64,000 nt of DNA from Azorinus chamasolen (GCA_963576725.1 OY755244.1:77003620-77067619); one strand, 5' to 3'. Positions 9,511 to 20,479 are shown, counted from the stretch's first letter. Notes: generated from the sequence alone by a model not told the origin. Made by a program: numbers and translations.

Positions 9511-9706
9511 ACATCACCTAGATGGCAAGCTCAAAAACAGATCATTCTGCAATGGCTGGTGGTAAAGCCTATTCAAATTGAAGGAGGAGTTCGCGACACA
9601 ATCTACCCATGTTCGAATGCATCCACCATGGTGATTCCAATATATCCACTCAAATTTTGTTTGCAGGGGTATAAAAACTGAATCAAACCACTGAAATAAT
9701 GTTGTC

Positions 9707-9900
9707 TTAACCCTTTCAAGGCTGAATTGTCAAATGGGCTAATCCAAAATTCAAACAGGTCAAGCTTGCCATGAATATTTAGTGTAACATGACAAACTGT
9801 GCAGACCCTGGCTATATGGCTCTTCTAGGAACACCCTCATCTAGATCTACATTGTTTGCAAAAGACATTAGTGGTTTATATTCCACGCTGAGAGGGTTAA
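9707..9900 (+). mobile_element. TTAA-D element
   Basis: A 194-bp TTAA-bounded D copy with CAAACAGGTCAAGCTTGCC and AACTGTGCAGACCC, ending GCTGAGAGGGTTAA. The hairpin arms have drifted. Confidence 0.8.
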
Positions 9901-10015
9901 GTAAAAGAGGCTACGTTGATAGTCTTTCAAATATTAAATCATTAAAAGCATTATTTACATAAATGTGTCACAATCTTGGACATTATTTGCCTAACACCCT
10001 TCCTATGCGTCTCTG

Positions 10016-10986
10016 TTAACCCTTTCCTTCATATAAACGTGTTTTCGCGCATTGGCAAACAGAGTAGACCCAGATCAGATGGCTCCAGTAGGAGCCGTCT
10101 GGTCGGGCTATGTTCTGTTTGCTTATTGGATTTGATAGATCTGTTTTTTAATCGGGTTTTCCACGGCGGGCGGGCGGACGCCAATCTTGTAAGCGCAACT
10201 ATTCAACAAAATTTCATAAAACATTGTATGTAGCAGGGACACAATATGTAGATGCGCATATTGTCGGGGAATTTTCCTTCTGCAATTTTTCTGGGAGTTA
10301 TGCCCCTTTGAAGTTAGAAATAATTAGGTCCGTTGACACTATCCTTGTAAGCGCAAATCATCTGAAACTGCTCAACAGATTTTCATAAAACCTTGCATGT
10401 AGCAAGGACACAGTATGTATATATTGTTAGGGATTTCTCCTTCTCCAATTTTCCTGGGAGTTATGCCCCTTTGAACTTAGAAATCACTAGGTCTCTTGAC
10501 CCTACCCTTGTAAGCGCAACTCCTCTCAAACTGTTCAACAGAATTTCATAAAAACATTGTATGTAGCAGGGACACAACATGTAGATGCGAATATTGTCGG
10601 GGATTTTTCCTTCTGCAATTTTTCTGGGAGTTATGCCCCTTGGAACTTAGAAACCACTAGGTCTTTTAACCCTATCCTTGTAAGCGCAACTTTTCTTAAA
10701 CTGCTCAGCAGATTTTCGTAAAACATTTCATGTAGCAAAGACACAATATGTAGATGTGCAAATTGGCAGGGATTTTTCCTCCTGCAATTTGTCTGGGATG
10801 TATGCCCCTTTGAAATCACTAGTTAATAGTTAAGGAAAACCCGGTTTGATGCCGTGTCGACATTTCTTGTTACTTTCTAAAATGGCTACAACGTTCCACC
10901 TTCCATTACATTGTATAACTATTTTGTCTATGAATATTCTATAGCTATTGAAATTTGGAATAAACATTGAACAGGGAAAGGGTTAA
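10016..10986 (+). mobile_element. TTAA-A element split by a HEL-5 insertion
   Basis: The left end, hairpin and GGATTTGATAGATCTG stop at about 10146. The A body resumes at about 10868 with TTACTTTCTAAAATGGCTAC and ends GAACAGGGAAAGGGTTAA. Joining the halves restores an ordinary A copy of about 250 bp. Confidence 0.85.
10147..10866 (-). mobile_element. HEL-5: tandem-core Helentron/pearl-like element
   Basis: Subterminal inverted repeats AATCGGGTTTTCC (about 10149) and GGAAAACCCGGTT (about 10834) bracket four units of about 156-170 bp. The units are marked by CTTGTAAGCGCAA near 10188, 10344, 10506 and 10676. A GGCGGGCGGGCGGACG microsatellite lies at the left end, so the element is in reverse orientation. 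Core repeats plus a G-rich microsatellite match the architecture of bivalve pearl elements. Homology is not verified. Confidence 0.7.
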
Positions 10987-11026
10987 GTGACGTGTTAAAC
11001 ATTGATATAATTATATTAATATACAT

Positions 11027-11153
11027 GTAGATATGATTCTATAGTTTCGGCCATGGCAAAACATTTAGGTGTGCTATTACATGTATAACAATTAATCTAA
11101 TTAATATTCATGCTGTCATTAGCAACATGAATATTCATGGAGTAAAGGGTTAA
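11027..11153 (+). mobile_element. TTAA-B right-half fragment
   Basis: Begins at TATGATTCTATAGTTTCGGC and ends ATTCATGGAGTAAAGGGTTAA. The hairpin half is missing. Confidence 0.75.
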
Positions 11154-11383
11154 TCTGTCCACCCATGAAAATTTGTAGAAAATAATGAGTGTATGAATAT
11201 TAATTAGCTAATTTTTAATGGCATCAAGACCAAGGGAATTTCGTATATCATGGCAGATGCTTTAGAATCAGATCTACATTATTTCTGATGCAAACAAGGC
11301 AGACCCTGGTCAGGAGCAGTCTGATCTGGGTCTTCTCTGTTTGCAAAGACATGTAAAGGCATCTCTATCAGGTACGGGTTTAA
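11150..11383 (-). mobile_element. TTAA-B element, diverged
   Basis: Reverse orientation, sharing TTAA with neighbours on both sides. It contains GAATATTAATTAGC, ATCATGGCAGATGC and a hairpin GCAAACAAGGCAGACCC ... GGGTCTTCTCTGTTTGC. Confidence 0.7.
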
Positions 11384-11629
11384 CCCTTTCCTTCATATAA
11401 ACACAATTTCATGTATTTGCAAACTGAGTAGACACAGATCAGACTGCTCCTATGGGAGCCATCTGATCAAGGTCTGCTGTTTGCTTATGGAATGAATTTG
11501 AAATACTTTACTTTATAAAATGGTTACAATGTTCCACCTTCCATATTAACTATTTTGTACATGAGTATTGAGTAGGTTAATAAGGTATTGAAATTTGGAG
11601 AAAAAAACATAGAACAGGGAAAGGGTTAA
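11380..11629 (+). mobile_element. TTAA-A element, complete
   Basis: A 250-bp copy with A-type ends, the central hairpin at about 11418-11485 and the body TTATAAAATGGTTACAATG. Confidence 0.86.
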
Positions 11630-11639
11630 GAAGAACGAC

Positions 11640-12114
11640 AGACTGTAAAAGTTCAGTGTTTATTGAAGATTAAGAATAATGTGTTGATAATGAGACTACA
11701 CCTTTTTTCACAGTGTACACACAATATGATGACCTGAAGAAAAATAAATAAAACTAAAACCTAGACCACAAAAACACAACATATGGTGATGTGTAAAAAA
11801 ACAAACAGCACTGCTGAATAAAAGGGTAAAGTGATGTGTACCGATACATTACTCTTTCTCTGCCGCATGATTGCTGCAATTTTTGCTGTTTAATTTCTGC
11901 TCCTTTTCTTTCAAAAAACATGATCACATTAACAAACAATTTGGATCATGATGAGACATCGAGTTACACAGCATCTCATCTGAGTAAAAATGTTTGTAAA
12001 GATAAGCATATTTACCATTGGCAGCAAAAGAGTTTGATGAAACAGGCATCTGAAAACACCATACAGTTACTTGTCAAGATGTTTCGTTGATAAAAAACGT
12101 CTTCTTATTCAGAC
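11640..12114. other. Non-element stretch, F-like hairpin remnant
   Basis: About 11925-12010 carries AACAAACAATTTGGATCATG and ATCTCATCTGAG, a decayed F hairpin. On the minus strand AATAAA occurs near 11660, a possible polyadenylation signal, but it is nearly 10 kb from the BRPF stop codon and cannot be tied to it. Confidence 0.35.
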
Positions 12115-12329
12115 TTAACTCTTTCACTACCAACTATTGTCTTCTGCAAAATTTGTCATCTGCTACAAATTTTGTTTAATTAATTTTCTCCCCTTTTCTT
12201 TTGGAGAAGATACCACAGAAACAAACAGTTTGGATCCTGATGAGAGGCCGATTTACTCTGCATCTCATATGGATCCAACTGTTTGCATGCATAGTTAATT
12301 ACTTATGCGATGCTGGCAGCAAGAGTTAA
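12115..12329 (+). mobile_element. TTAA-F element, complete
   Basis: A 215-bp TTAA-bounded copy, TTAACTCTTTCACTACC ... GGCAGCAAGAGTTAA. The core hairpin is AAACAGTTTGGATCCTGATG ... GGATCCAACTGTTTGC. It shares its right TTAA with the C copy at 12326. Confidence 0.82.
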
Positions 12330-12556
12330 CCCATTCCCTCATAGGCTATTTTTAGATCCAACCTCTTTAAACAAATCTACCAAAAAGGAGCATTAAGTAG
12401 AGAAAAGGATTTTTTTTAGAATTTTGTAGTTTGAAACCATTGTGATAAATAGAGCATTTGCTCCTATAGGAGCAAATGCTCTGTTTATCACAATGGTTTC
12501 AACAGGTGATTTTTTACAGAGGCGTAGAAAGATGTATTTATGGAGTAAAGGGTTAA
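12326..12556 (+). mobile_element. TTAA-C element, complete
   Basis: A 231-bp copy with CCCATTCCCTCATAGGC, AGGAGCATTAAGTAGAG, a near-perfect palindrome of about 68 bp centred on CTCCTATAGGAG (about 12467), and the end TTTATGGAGTAAAGGG. Confidence 0.9.
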
Positions 12557-12639
12557 GCAATTTTTCTGCCATGTCTTTTGGAATATGCACTCAGTGTCAA
12601 ACTGCTTGAGTTGATGAGAAGCAGCGTTACTTAGCTTAC

Positions 12640-12857
12640 TTACCCTTTCCCTCATGAATATTAATTAACATAATTTTACAATACCATTATGAGCAAGTTT
12701 TTTTTTAACCATGACAGCAACTTCAGACTCAGATCTATAGAATTCCATAAGCAAGTAGAGCAGACACTGATCAGATAGCTCCTACAGAAGCCATCTGATC
12801 TGGGCCTATGCTGTTTGAAAAGGTACCAAAAGTCGTCTATATGAGGGAAAGGGTTAA
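12640..12857 (-). mobile_element. TTAA-B/A mixed element
   Basis: The left end TTACCCTTTCCCTCATGAATA, the B middle (ATGACAGCAACTTCAGACTC), a hairpin with GCAAGTAGAGCAGACAC and the A-type right end GTCTATATGAGGGAAAGGG. Confidence 0.75.
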
Positions 12858-13138
12858 CGTTTTCTGATGTCAGACTCAGTTTAATTAATCGATGATCTTC
12901 ATCCGAATAACTGGTTCTTACATTCATACAAAAAAAAAAAGAAAAGAAGAAATGCTAGTTAGATCTCAGGCAAGGATCGAGGCAGGAAACATGTTTGCTC
13001 TTTTATGTTTATTACCGAGAATTTTGAATATGTAAATCAAATGATGATGATTTCATGATAGGTTCAAAATCTGCAAATACCACTAACTGTATAAAACTGA
13101 AACCCTACTTACGTTATGGAACGAAAACCAAATTTACA

Positions 13139-13580
13139 TTAGCCTTTCACTTGAGGAATATTCATACAAGACTCAGCCATTATGAATATTAACCAATTAC
13201 TTCATAGGCTATTTTTAGATCCGACCTCTTTGAATAAATCTACCGAAAAGCAGCATTAACTAGAGAAAAGGATTTTTTTAGAATTTTGTAGTTTGAAACA
13301 ATTGTGATAAATAGAGCATTTGCTTCTATTGGAGCAAATGCTCTATTTATCACAATGGTTTCACCAGGTGACTTTTGCAGAGGCTTCAATATGAGGAAAT
13401 GGGTTAACTAGTTCAATTCTGGTATTGAAAATATTTATTGCCACAGCAAACAAATGAGAATATGTGACATATAAGTAAACAGAGTACACCATGATAAGAC
13501 AGTTCCTAGATGAGCTGTCTGATCTGGATCTACTCTGTTTGCAAAGGCATAACAGGTGCAGTTAACAAGTCAAGGGTTAA
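13139..13580 (-). mobile_element. TTAA-B element hosting a C element
   Basis: The left end (TTAGCCTTTCACTTGAGGAA) and TATGAATATTAA are separated by the C copy from the right part, with hairpin TAAACAGAGTACACCATGAT ... CTACTCTGTTTGC and final GGGTTAA. Confidence 0.7.
13189..13407 (+). mobile_element. TTAA-C element, nested
   Basis: A 219-bp C copy with intact palindrome (about 13300-13366), ending AATATGAGGAAATGGGTTAA. Inserted at the TTAA of a B host. Confidence 0.88.
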
Positions 13581-14453
13581 CGCTCAATCTATCAAGATTG
13601 AACCAACTGCAAACTTGAATGAAATTTTTTTAAGCAAATCAAAATAATGATTAAATAAAGAATAAAATGTTGAAAAAATGTAAAACTGAAAACAAATACA
13701 TGTGTACTGGATGGAAATTATGTGGAACTATGTACAATTTATGTATGTGATGACATTTTTAATGTTAGCTGTTAAAGCATGACCTGTGATGGTATATGTA
13801 GCATGACCTGTGATGTTATATGAAACATGACCTGTGATGGTATGTGAAATGAGGACATTTCTAGCACATGTGTTCAATATATAAATAATTCAAGGGTTAT
13901 CGATAGAAACTGAAAAACTGTAAAACATCTCTTACAACCATTCTTATTCAATGTACTTATCATTGCATGAGCTATCTCTGCGTATTTCTGTAATTATGTG
14001 AATGTAAACCAATATCACTCAGTCTATCAGTCACTCTGTCACTCTCTTGAAATACACAGGGCCATGTCTTTTGAAAATAGTTTTGCTACAAGACCTCTTG
14101 CCTAAATGAAGGTAGCTATAAGCAACATACTAGCTACTGGCATTTTACAAAAAGACTACAACCCATTATCGTGAAGAAATCTTGACGAAACGTCGTCAGT
14201 CTTTCATAAGCAAATCTTTTTTACAAATGATTAAAAATCATTGTAAAATGCACAACAATTATCGCAAAATTCATCATATCAAGTTCAAACCACCTGCTTA
14301 ATAATTTCTCTACTATGAAGTTACCATTTCAAATTTTAACTTTAGTACCAATTCACATTAAAACTTAAAGACTTAATAAATAATACAACAGAAGTTTTCT
14401 ACAAAGTACCACACTTAGATTTACAAATTTTAACTACACATACTATAGATGTT
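13581..14453. other. Unique AT-rich stretch with a small tandem repeat
   Basis: Three copies of a roughly 25-bp unit (GCATGACCTGTGATG) lie at about 13775-13850. Otherwise I see no element or exon. Confidence 0.5.
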
Positions 14454-14672
14454 TTAACCCATTACCTCATAGGCTATTTTAAGATCCAACCACTTTGACT
14501 AGATCTACCGAAAAGGAGCATTTACTAGAGGAAAGGAAATATTTGTGAGTGTGTAGTTCAGAAACCATTGTGATAAATAGTGCATTTGCTCCATAGGAGC
14601 AAATGCTCCATTTATCACAATGGTTTCAAAAACTGGCTTTTACAGAGGCGTCAATATGAGGGAATGGGTTAA
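14454..14672 (+). mobile_element. TTAA-C element, complete
   Basis: A 219-bp copy, CCCATTACCTCATAGGC to AATATGAGGGAATGGG, with the palindrome at about 14563-14630. Confidence 0.88.
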
Positions 14673-14720
14673 ATCAATAACAGAGCTGTTGATAGAGGAG
14701 TATTAAGGAAGTTCTGGTGA

Positions 14721-14812
14721 AACATTTTTCAAACTCCTCTGCCGATCTCTATATTGCTGCTACTCCAAGGTAATTCTAATGAGCAGCAGTGATATAGAGT
14801 TTGGTTGAAAAA
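14721..14812. repeat. Inverted repeat, G2-type
   Basis: The arms are ATTTTTCAAACTC...TATATTGCTGCTACTC and TGAGCAGCAGTGATATAGAG ... TTGAAAAAT. It resembles the inverted repeats at 47507 and 48368. Confidence 0.6.
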
Positions 14813-14886
14813 TATCAGTATGTATCTTAAGTACAGCTCTGCTACAGTAAATGACTTCTAACAGTAGATACCAGTGTCCAACAACA

Positions 14887-15080
14887 TAATACTTGTCTCC
14901 TCTTCCAGGAGATTAGACTATGTCAACTCTTCTGCTGCCATGTATGTTGTCTGCAAAAATGATCACCAGTTTCATTTTCAATTTCTGATTTGAATATAAT
15001 CTCATCTGGATCCAAACTGCTTGCAAAGGCAAAGGCAACCTCAGACTCTCCCATGGCAGCAAAATATTTAAGTAAAGTCT
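14887..15080. mobile_element. TTAA-F remnant
   Basis: ATCTCATCTGGATCCAAACT and GCTTGCAAAGGC match the F hairpin right arm. The left arm is decayed. Confidence 0.45.
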
Positions 15081-15237
15081 CTAAAGTCTTGATAAATATT
15101 ATTCCCATCAATTATCTGTTGACATCATTATTTCTCTGTTTTCTTGTAGTTGACATTGAACTTACAGTAATGGGACATATCATAAGAATCCAAAATGCTT
15201 GGCAGTCTAAAATTTTTGGAAAAGAAATGGGAGAAAG

Positions 15238-15430
15238 CAGAACTCCAGATAATATGCATAAATTAAAACATTTTCAAGAATAACTCTTTTATTTCTCCAC
15301 CAAACCCTATACTGTGGCCCCTCTTTAGAATCTTCTCAAAGAGACGATTCTAAAGAATGGTCACAGTATAGGATTCGGTGGAGAAATGACGATTTTAGTA
15401 TTTGTGTACACACATTTATCTGTAGCTCTG
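15238..15430. mobile_element. G element: long inverted repeat
   Basis: Ends CAGAACTCCAGATAA and TTATCTGTAGCTCTG are inverted. The centre (about 15291-15390) is a stem with arms ATTTCTCCACCAAACCCTAT and complement around AAAG. About 193 bp, no coding capacity, no convincing target duplication. Confidence 0.75.
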
Positions 15431-15442
15431 GGAAAGACTTTA

Positions 15443-15692
15443 TTAACCCTTTCCCTCATATAAACGTGTTTTCACGCATTTGCAAACAGAGTAGACCCAG
15501 ATCAGACGGCTCCTAGAGGAGCCGTCTGATCAGGGTCTACTCTGTTTGCTAATAGAATTTCAAAGATTTGTGTCTTTACTTTCTAAAATGGCTACAATTT
15601 TCCATCGTCTATATTTCTTTATAATCATTCTATCTATGAATATTCAGTAGCTATTGAAATTTGGAATGAACACAGAACAGGTAAAGGGTTAA
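15443..15692 (+). mobile_element. TTAA-A element, complete
   Basis: A 250-bp copy with near-consensus ends and hairpin (about 15480-15549). It ends GAACAGGTAAAGGGTTAA. Confidence 0.9.
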
Positions 15693-15702
15693 AGAATTGA
15701 TG

Positions 15703-15893
15703 TACAGTAGAGCCCGTCTTAAGGGGCCATTCGTTTACTGAACATAGGAGTCTTTAAAAATCAGGTGGTTGCTTTATGCAGAAAGCTTCTATAGGGGCTT
15801 TCGCCATTACTTTTGTCCTGCATTAAGCTAGCACCTGCCTTACAGACCCATAAATTGACCTCTTTTTGACAGCTGCTTAAGAAAGGTACTGTA
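15703..15893. mobile_element. TA-E element, complete
   Basis: A 191-bp copy bounded by TACAGTAGAGCCCGTCTTAA and TTAAGAAAGGTACTGTA. The inner hairpin is GCAGAAAGCTTCTATAGGGG. TA on both sides. Confidence 0.82.
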
Positions 15894-15966
15894 CATGTTA
15901 TTTCCTGCTGACATGAATTTACTGAGAAAGCTAAAGGCTTAAGGATTCATTTACAATCATCAGAAC

Positions 15967-16215
15967 TACCTTTTACTTCGTAAATATGCATGTAAAAAAT
16001 AATGACACCATGAATATAACTTAGATGATTCTATATATTAATCGCACATGAACACAGAAAAATTTGGCAATGACAGAAACCGTAGAATCAGATCTTTATT
16101 ACTTCATGAGCAGACAGCAGACCCTGATCAGATGGCTCATATAGGAGCAGTCTGCACTGGGTGTACTCTGTTTGCAAAGGCATTAAAAAGGTGCATCTAT
16201 GGAGTAAAGGCTTAA
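15967..16215 (-). mobile_element. TTAA-B element
   Basis: Reverse B copy: ATGCATGTAAAAAATAATGA, ATGACAGAAACCGTAGAATC, hairpin, and GCATCTATGGAGTAAAGG before TTAA. The left terminus is decayed. Confidence 0.72.
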
Positions 16216-16671
16216 CCCTTTGCCCGGTGAATATTCCTGCAAAGTTCCACCCATTGTGAGTATAAATAGTTACCCTTACAATGCTGAATTTACAATTGGA
16301 CTATTACAAAATTCAAACAGGTCAAGCTTACAGTTAAATATTAAGGAATTTTTCTCAAGAAAAGTGTTACATGGCAAACAGTGCAGACCCTGATGAGAGG
16401 GCTCCTCTTGGAGCCCTCTCAACTCAATCTGGGTCTAGACTGTTTGCAAAGAATTTAGTGACTCATTTCCCGCATTGTAAGGGTGAATCTTTTATCAGAA
16501 ATATAATATAACGAAATTATTGCCATGGCAACCAGTAGAGAATCAAAGCTGTACTTTATAAGTACTAATTGAGCAGATCCTGATCTGACAGCTTCTATAT
16601 AAATTGTCTGATCTGCGTCTACTCTATTTGCAAAAGATGTAAAAATGTAGGAGTATCAGGTAAAGGGTTAT
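16212..16671 (-). mobile_element. TTAA-B element hosting a D element
   Basis: Left TTAACCCTTTGCCCGGTGAA up to about 16270. It resumes at about 16488 with ATTGCCATGGCAACCAGTAG, then a hairpin and TAAAGGGTTAT. Confidence 0.65.
16270..16487 (+). mobile_element. TTAA-D element, nested
   Basis: A D copy with TTACCCTTACAATGCTGAAT, CAAACAGGTCAAGC and strong hairpin arms around GAGGGCTCCTCTTGGAGCCC, ending GCATTGTAAGGGTGAA. Flanks have drifted from TTAA. Confidence 0.78.
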
Positions 16672-17129
16672 TAAAGAATGTAGACTGTAGCCCTTGTGAT
16701 GGTGAACCATTGTCTAGAAGCATGATGGGGTATAATTATGAAGACCGTACTTATGATGATACCGAGACATTTTTAGTGTGCGCTCTCAAAATAATAGACA
16801 TAGTTAAGGTACTAGTATATTTACAATTTCAAAATTACATTAAATACTATAGCTGGAAAGTTCCAAATGCACACAAAATAGTTTAGATAGTCAAAAATGT
16901 GTTGGACAGTGTTTATGCAGAGGTGATGAAAACCCATACCCAAAGAATTGCAACAACATCAAAACGATATATCTATAGTAGACTCTGTAAATACTAACAG
17001 TTCAGATTATTACAAAACTATCACCCCAAAACATTGATCAAAGAAAACTCTAAACAAATCAATCATGGGCTTCATAATAAAACCATTGTCACTACATTCT
17101 GTGACCAAATGTAATAACCTTTGCATTGC
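16672..17129. other. No feature recognised
   Basis: AT-rich sequence with no recognisable element or exon. Confidence 0.4.
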
Positions 17130-17265
17130 ATACAGTTAGATCCAGATTATGTTAACCATTGCATACAGTTAGATCCAGATTTTGTTAACCATTGCAAACA
17201 GTTTGGATCCAGATAAGATGTTGAGTTACTCTGTGTTTAATATGGATCTAAACTGCTAGACATTT
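17130..17265 (+). mobile_element. TTAA-F remnant with local duplication
   Basis: The phrase TTAACCATTGCATACAGTTA with GATCCAGATT is repeated about every 31 bp before the full hairpin GCAAACAGTTTGGATCCAGA ... GGATCTAAACTGC. Confidence 0.6.
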
Positions 17266-17478
17266 TTAACCCCTCACTTCATAAATACTCCTTTCTACGC
17301 CTTTGAAAACAGAGCACACCAAGATCAAATGGCTCTCTGAGGAGCCATCTGATCAGGGACTGCTCTGTTTGCTTATGAAATAATTTAGATATCATTCTAC
17401 AGTTTCTGCCATGGTCAAATATTCCTGTGGTCATCATTTCTTACATGATTATTGAATATTCATGGAGTAAAGGATTAA
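17266..17478 (+). mobile_element. TTAA-B element
   Basis: A 213-bp TTAA-bounded copy with TCATAAATACTCCTTTCTAC, a hairpin with ATGGCTCTCTGAGGAGCCAT, TTTCTGCCATGGTCAAA and ATTCATGGAGTAAAGGATTAA. Confidence 0.85.
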
Positions 17479-17802
17479 AGAAACGAAAAAATAGAATTGA
17501 AACTGACAAGAAGTTTTTGTTTACAAAGGTATTACAACAATTTTGCATTAAGCCCTGGGTACACCATACAAGAGAAAGAGTCTAACACCAAACTTAATGA
17601 CAGAATAAACCTCTCATATTTAGTAAACAGAAACAACAAACAACACAAACCCTCTGCCCAATATAAAACTGCTAAAATGGTCAGCTCCTTCTGATTGAGG
17701 TGTATACAAGTTGCAATACAAATTTACCCATTTCTGTTACATTCTGTTTATACAATTTTAACAAACTTGTTGAAAAGATATCCTGATACATAAAGAATAA
17801 CA

Positions 17803-18110
17803 AGAGCCGCTTGCAGTGCCAACGCTCATCTGATTTGGTGCTTGTCCAGCTAAATTTAAAAAAATTGAAAAAATAATAATAATGGGCCGTAACTCCAAAA
17901 TTGTGAAATCAAGAGTTATAGTTCTTATGCAGGGGCCTTCCCCTCAATGAGATCTACTAACCTATGAAGTTTCATGTTGATACCTCTTATACTTTTCGAG
18001 TAATGAGCTACATTAAAGGTTTTGCACGCCGCCGCCGACAACGCCTACGACCCAGTGATCACAATAGCTCAACTTTTTTTTCGAAACAGACGGGCAAAAA
18101 ATTAAGTTGA
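17803..18110 (+). mobile_element. HEL-6: single-core Helentron-like element
   Basis: Starts ACAAGAG like HEL-1, 2, 3 and 4. The subterminal GCTCATCTG near the 5' end matches, inverted with two mismatches, CAGACGGGC at the 3' end, which is followed by an A-rich tail. One core unit includes GGCCGTAACTCC and GAAGTTTCATGTTGAT, then GCCGCCGCCGACAACG. Confidence 0.55.
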
Positions 18111-18291
18111 ATATTAAGTGAATTAAAACTACATACGTCAAGTGAAAACTGGAGAAATTTCAAAATCTCTACAAGCCTTCAGTTTTTTCAAAACCAAGAA
18201 TGTTTCACTTTCGACACTAAGAAATGTGTCATAGGTGCTGCCATTTGCATTTGTACACTTTAGTATGGCCTATGACAAGGGTTATAACAAC

Positions 18292-18532
18292 TTAACCCTT
18301 TCCCTCATATAAACGTGTTTTCACGCATTTGCAAACAGAGTAGACCCAGATCAGACTGGAGCCGTCTGATCAGGATCTGCTCTCTTTGCTAATAGAATTT
18401 GATAGATCAGTTTCTTTGCCTTCTAAAATGTCTACAATGTTGCACCTTCCATATTTCTTTATAACTATTTTGTTAATGAATATTCAGGAGGTATTGAAAT
18501 TTGGAATAAATATAGAACAGGGAAAGGGTTAA
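18292..18532 (+). mobile_element. TTAA-A element
   Basis: A 241-bp TTAA-bounded copy. The left hairpin arm is shortened (AGATCAGACTGGAGCCGTC). The body and right end are near consensus. Confidence 0.88.
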
Positions 18533-18765
18533 GTGTTGCTGAGCGTATATCACAACTATACCCCAGGTGCATATTTCTATAATAAAGACCAACCATCTTA
18601 AAAAGTGTCATAACTTTAGTGAGAAAATTGTTTGAGTAATGCATGACACTGGTAAATGGAAGCACCCTCTTGTCACACATACAAAAGTATGAAAATGACT
18701 TCTAAATGTTATGTTCATAAAAATAAGTACAATTGTTCCTACTATGAAAATAAACTATGTCAACA

Positions 18766-19017
18766 TTAACCCTTTACTCCATAACTATGCCTTTCTACAC
18801 ATTTTGCAAACGGAGTAGACCCAGATCAGATGGCTCCTATAGGAGCCATCTAATCAGGGTCTGCTCTGTTTGCTTATTATATGAGATATCACTCTATAGT
18901 TTCTGCCTTGGCCAAAAATTCCTGTATCCATGTGCTATTAAAACAATTAATCTTATTAATATTTAGGATGTCATTATTTCTTACATTAATACATGTATTC
19001 ATGGCATAAAGGGTTAA
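18766..19017 (+). mobile_element. TTAA-B element, complete
   Basis: A 252-bp copy, CCCTTTACTCCATAACTATG to ATTCATGGCATAAAGGG, with a well-preserved hairpin (ATGGCTCCTATAGGAGCCAT). Confidence 0.88.
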
Positions 19018-19194
19018 AGAAACAGTTGAACTTATATGTTCTTTCAAACTGCATCTTACAGGAAAACTAGAATTATCACTGAATCACACTCACTTCCTAA
19101 ACCTGGTTTGTTAGAGTATAATTATTTTCTAAATTGATATATTCAAAAGGAACACTCAGTTAAAGCATACAAACCTTGTAGCACATGACACCAT

Positions 19195-19310
19195 ACAGGC
19201 AAAATCATAACCTTAGCAAGCACATTGAATCTAGATGAAATGGTGTATAAACCAGACTCTCATTAGAACCAAAGCTGTTTGACATTCTGACAATGATGTA
19301 ACAGACATCA
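19195..19310 (+). mobile_element. TTAA-F remnant
   Basis: GCAAGCACATTGAATCTAGA and AGAACCAAAGCTGTTTGACA are the decayed arms of an F hairpin. Confidence 0.45.
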
Positions 19311-19486
19311 AACTTCTTTTTATATTAAGTTCATCCACATAAAACAAGAAAAGAACATCCAAAAATCCATGACACAGCTTTCCAGCCGTAACCAATGTTC
19401 CATTGACCTTACCCTGAATATTACTTCTCTTTTCAAATGTGTGTACAAGTCATCAGAGGCATAGTCAAAGCACATACATGTAAAAA

Positions 19487-19736
19487 TTAACCCTTTCCCT
19501 GTTCTATGTTTCTTCCAAATTTCAATACCTACTGAATATTCATAGAGAAAATTGTTATAATGAAATATGGAAGGTGGAACATTATAGCCATTTTAGAAAG
19601 CAAAGAAACAGATCTTTCAAATTCTATTAGCAAACAGAGCAGACCCTGATCAGACGGCTCCTCTAGGAGCCGTCTGATCTGGGTCTACTCTGTTTGCAAA
19701 TGCGTGAAAACACGTTTATATGAGGGAAAGGGTTAA
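19487..19736 (-). mobile_element. TTAA-A element, complete
   Basis: A 250-bp reverse copy, CCCTTTCCCTGTTCTATG to CGTTTATATGAGGGAAAGGG, with near-perfect hairpin arms (CAGACGGCTCCTCTAGGAGC). One of the best A copies. Confidence 0.92.
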
Positions 19737-20025
19737 ACCTTTTTTCAAGAATAGCTCCTTAATTTCTCAATCAAAAATCTGATGCTGTAATTACTCTTTA
19801 GAAACACTTGATTGACTGTGATGAATTCTAACATTTGAGTAGATTTTACAAGTGTAGCCAATATTTATATGCAAGAAATAAAAAATAACATTTAGTGTTT
19901 CAGACTTCTGTTTGCATATGCACCATGGCCCAGGCCATATGAATATTAAATACACTTGAAACCTTACAGTAAAATTCACCACTGTACTCGTGTTGTGTGG
20001 TGCGGACACTATTGGTGATGATAAC

Positions 20026-20479
20026 TTCACCCTTTCCTCCATGAATATTCATGTAAGAAATAATGACATCATGAAAATTAAATAGATTAACTTGTTATAA
20101 TAGCACAATGACATTGGAATTTTGGGCCATGGCAGAAACTGTAGAATCATAAATATTACAGTAAAAACTCAATACTATGAAAACTGAAATACATACCATT
20201 ATTGATTTTTAACACAGGTGGCAGCTTAATGCAGGGTGCAAGTCATGCATAAAGCTCCTCTGGGAGCTTTCTGCATGACTTTCACCCTGCATTAAGCTGC
20301 CACCAGCATACAAAGACATAAATTCTTCATTACTAAAATTTCGTAGTATGGAGTTTCTACTGTATATCACAAGCAAACAGAGCAGACCCTGATCAGATGG
20401 CTCCTATAGGAGCCGTCTGATCTGGGTCAACTCTGTTTGCAAAGGCGTAGAAAGGTGTATTTATGGAGAAAAGAGTTTA
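20026..20479 (-). mobile_element. TTAA-B element hosting a TA-E element
   Basis: The left half ends at GGCAGAAACTGTAGAATCAT. The right half resumes after 20364 with CACAAGCAAACAGAGCAGAC and ends GTATTTATGGAGAAAAGAG. Confidence 0.8.
20157..20364. mobile_element. TA-E subtype (ACTCAATACTATG ends), nested
   Basis: Bounded by TACAGTAAAAACTCAATACT and AGTATGGAGTTTCTACTGTA. A palindrome GGTGCAAGTCATGCATAAAG with its complement flanks CTCTGGGAG. TA target duplication inside the B host. Confidence 0.88.

Noticed and set aside
8211..9565. Several open frames in the 8.2-9.5 kb region
   Set aside because: They read through a minisatellite with 34-43-bp units. The peptides are repeat translations.
11656..11665. 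AATAAA on the minus strand as the BRPF polyadenylation signal
   Set aside because: It lies nearly 10 kb past the stop codon with more than a dozen transposon copies between. It cannot be linked without RNA data.
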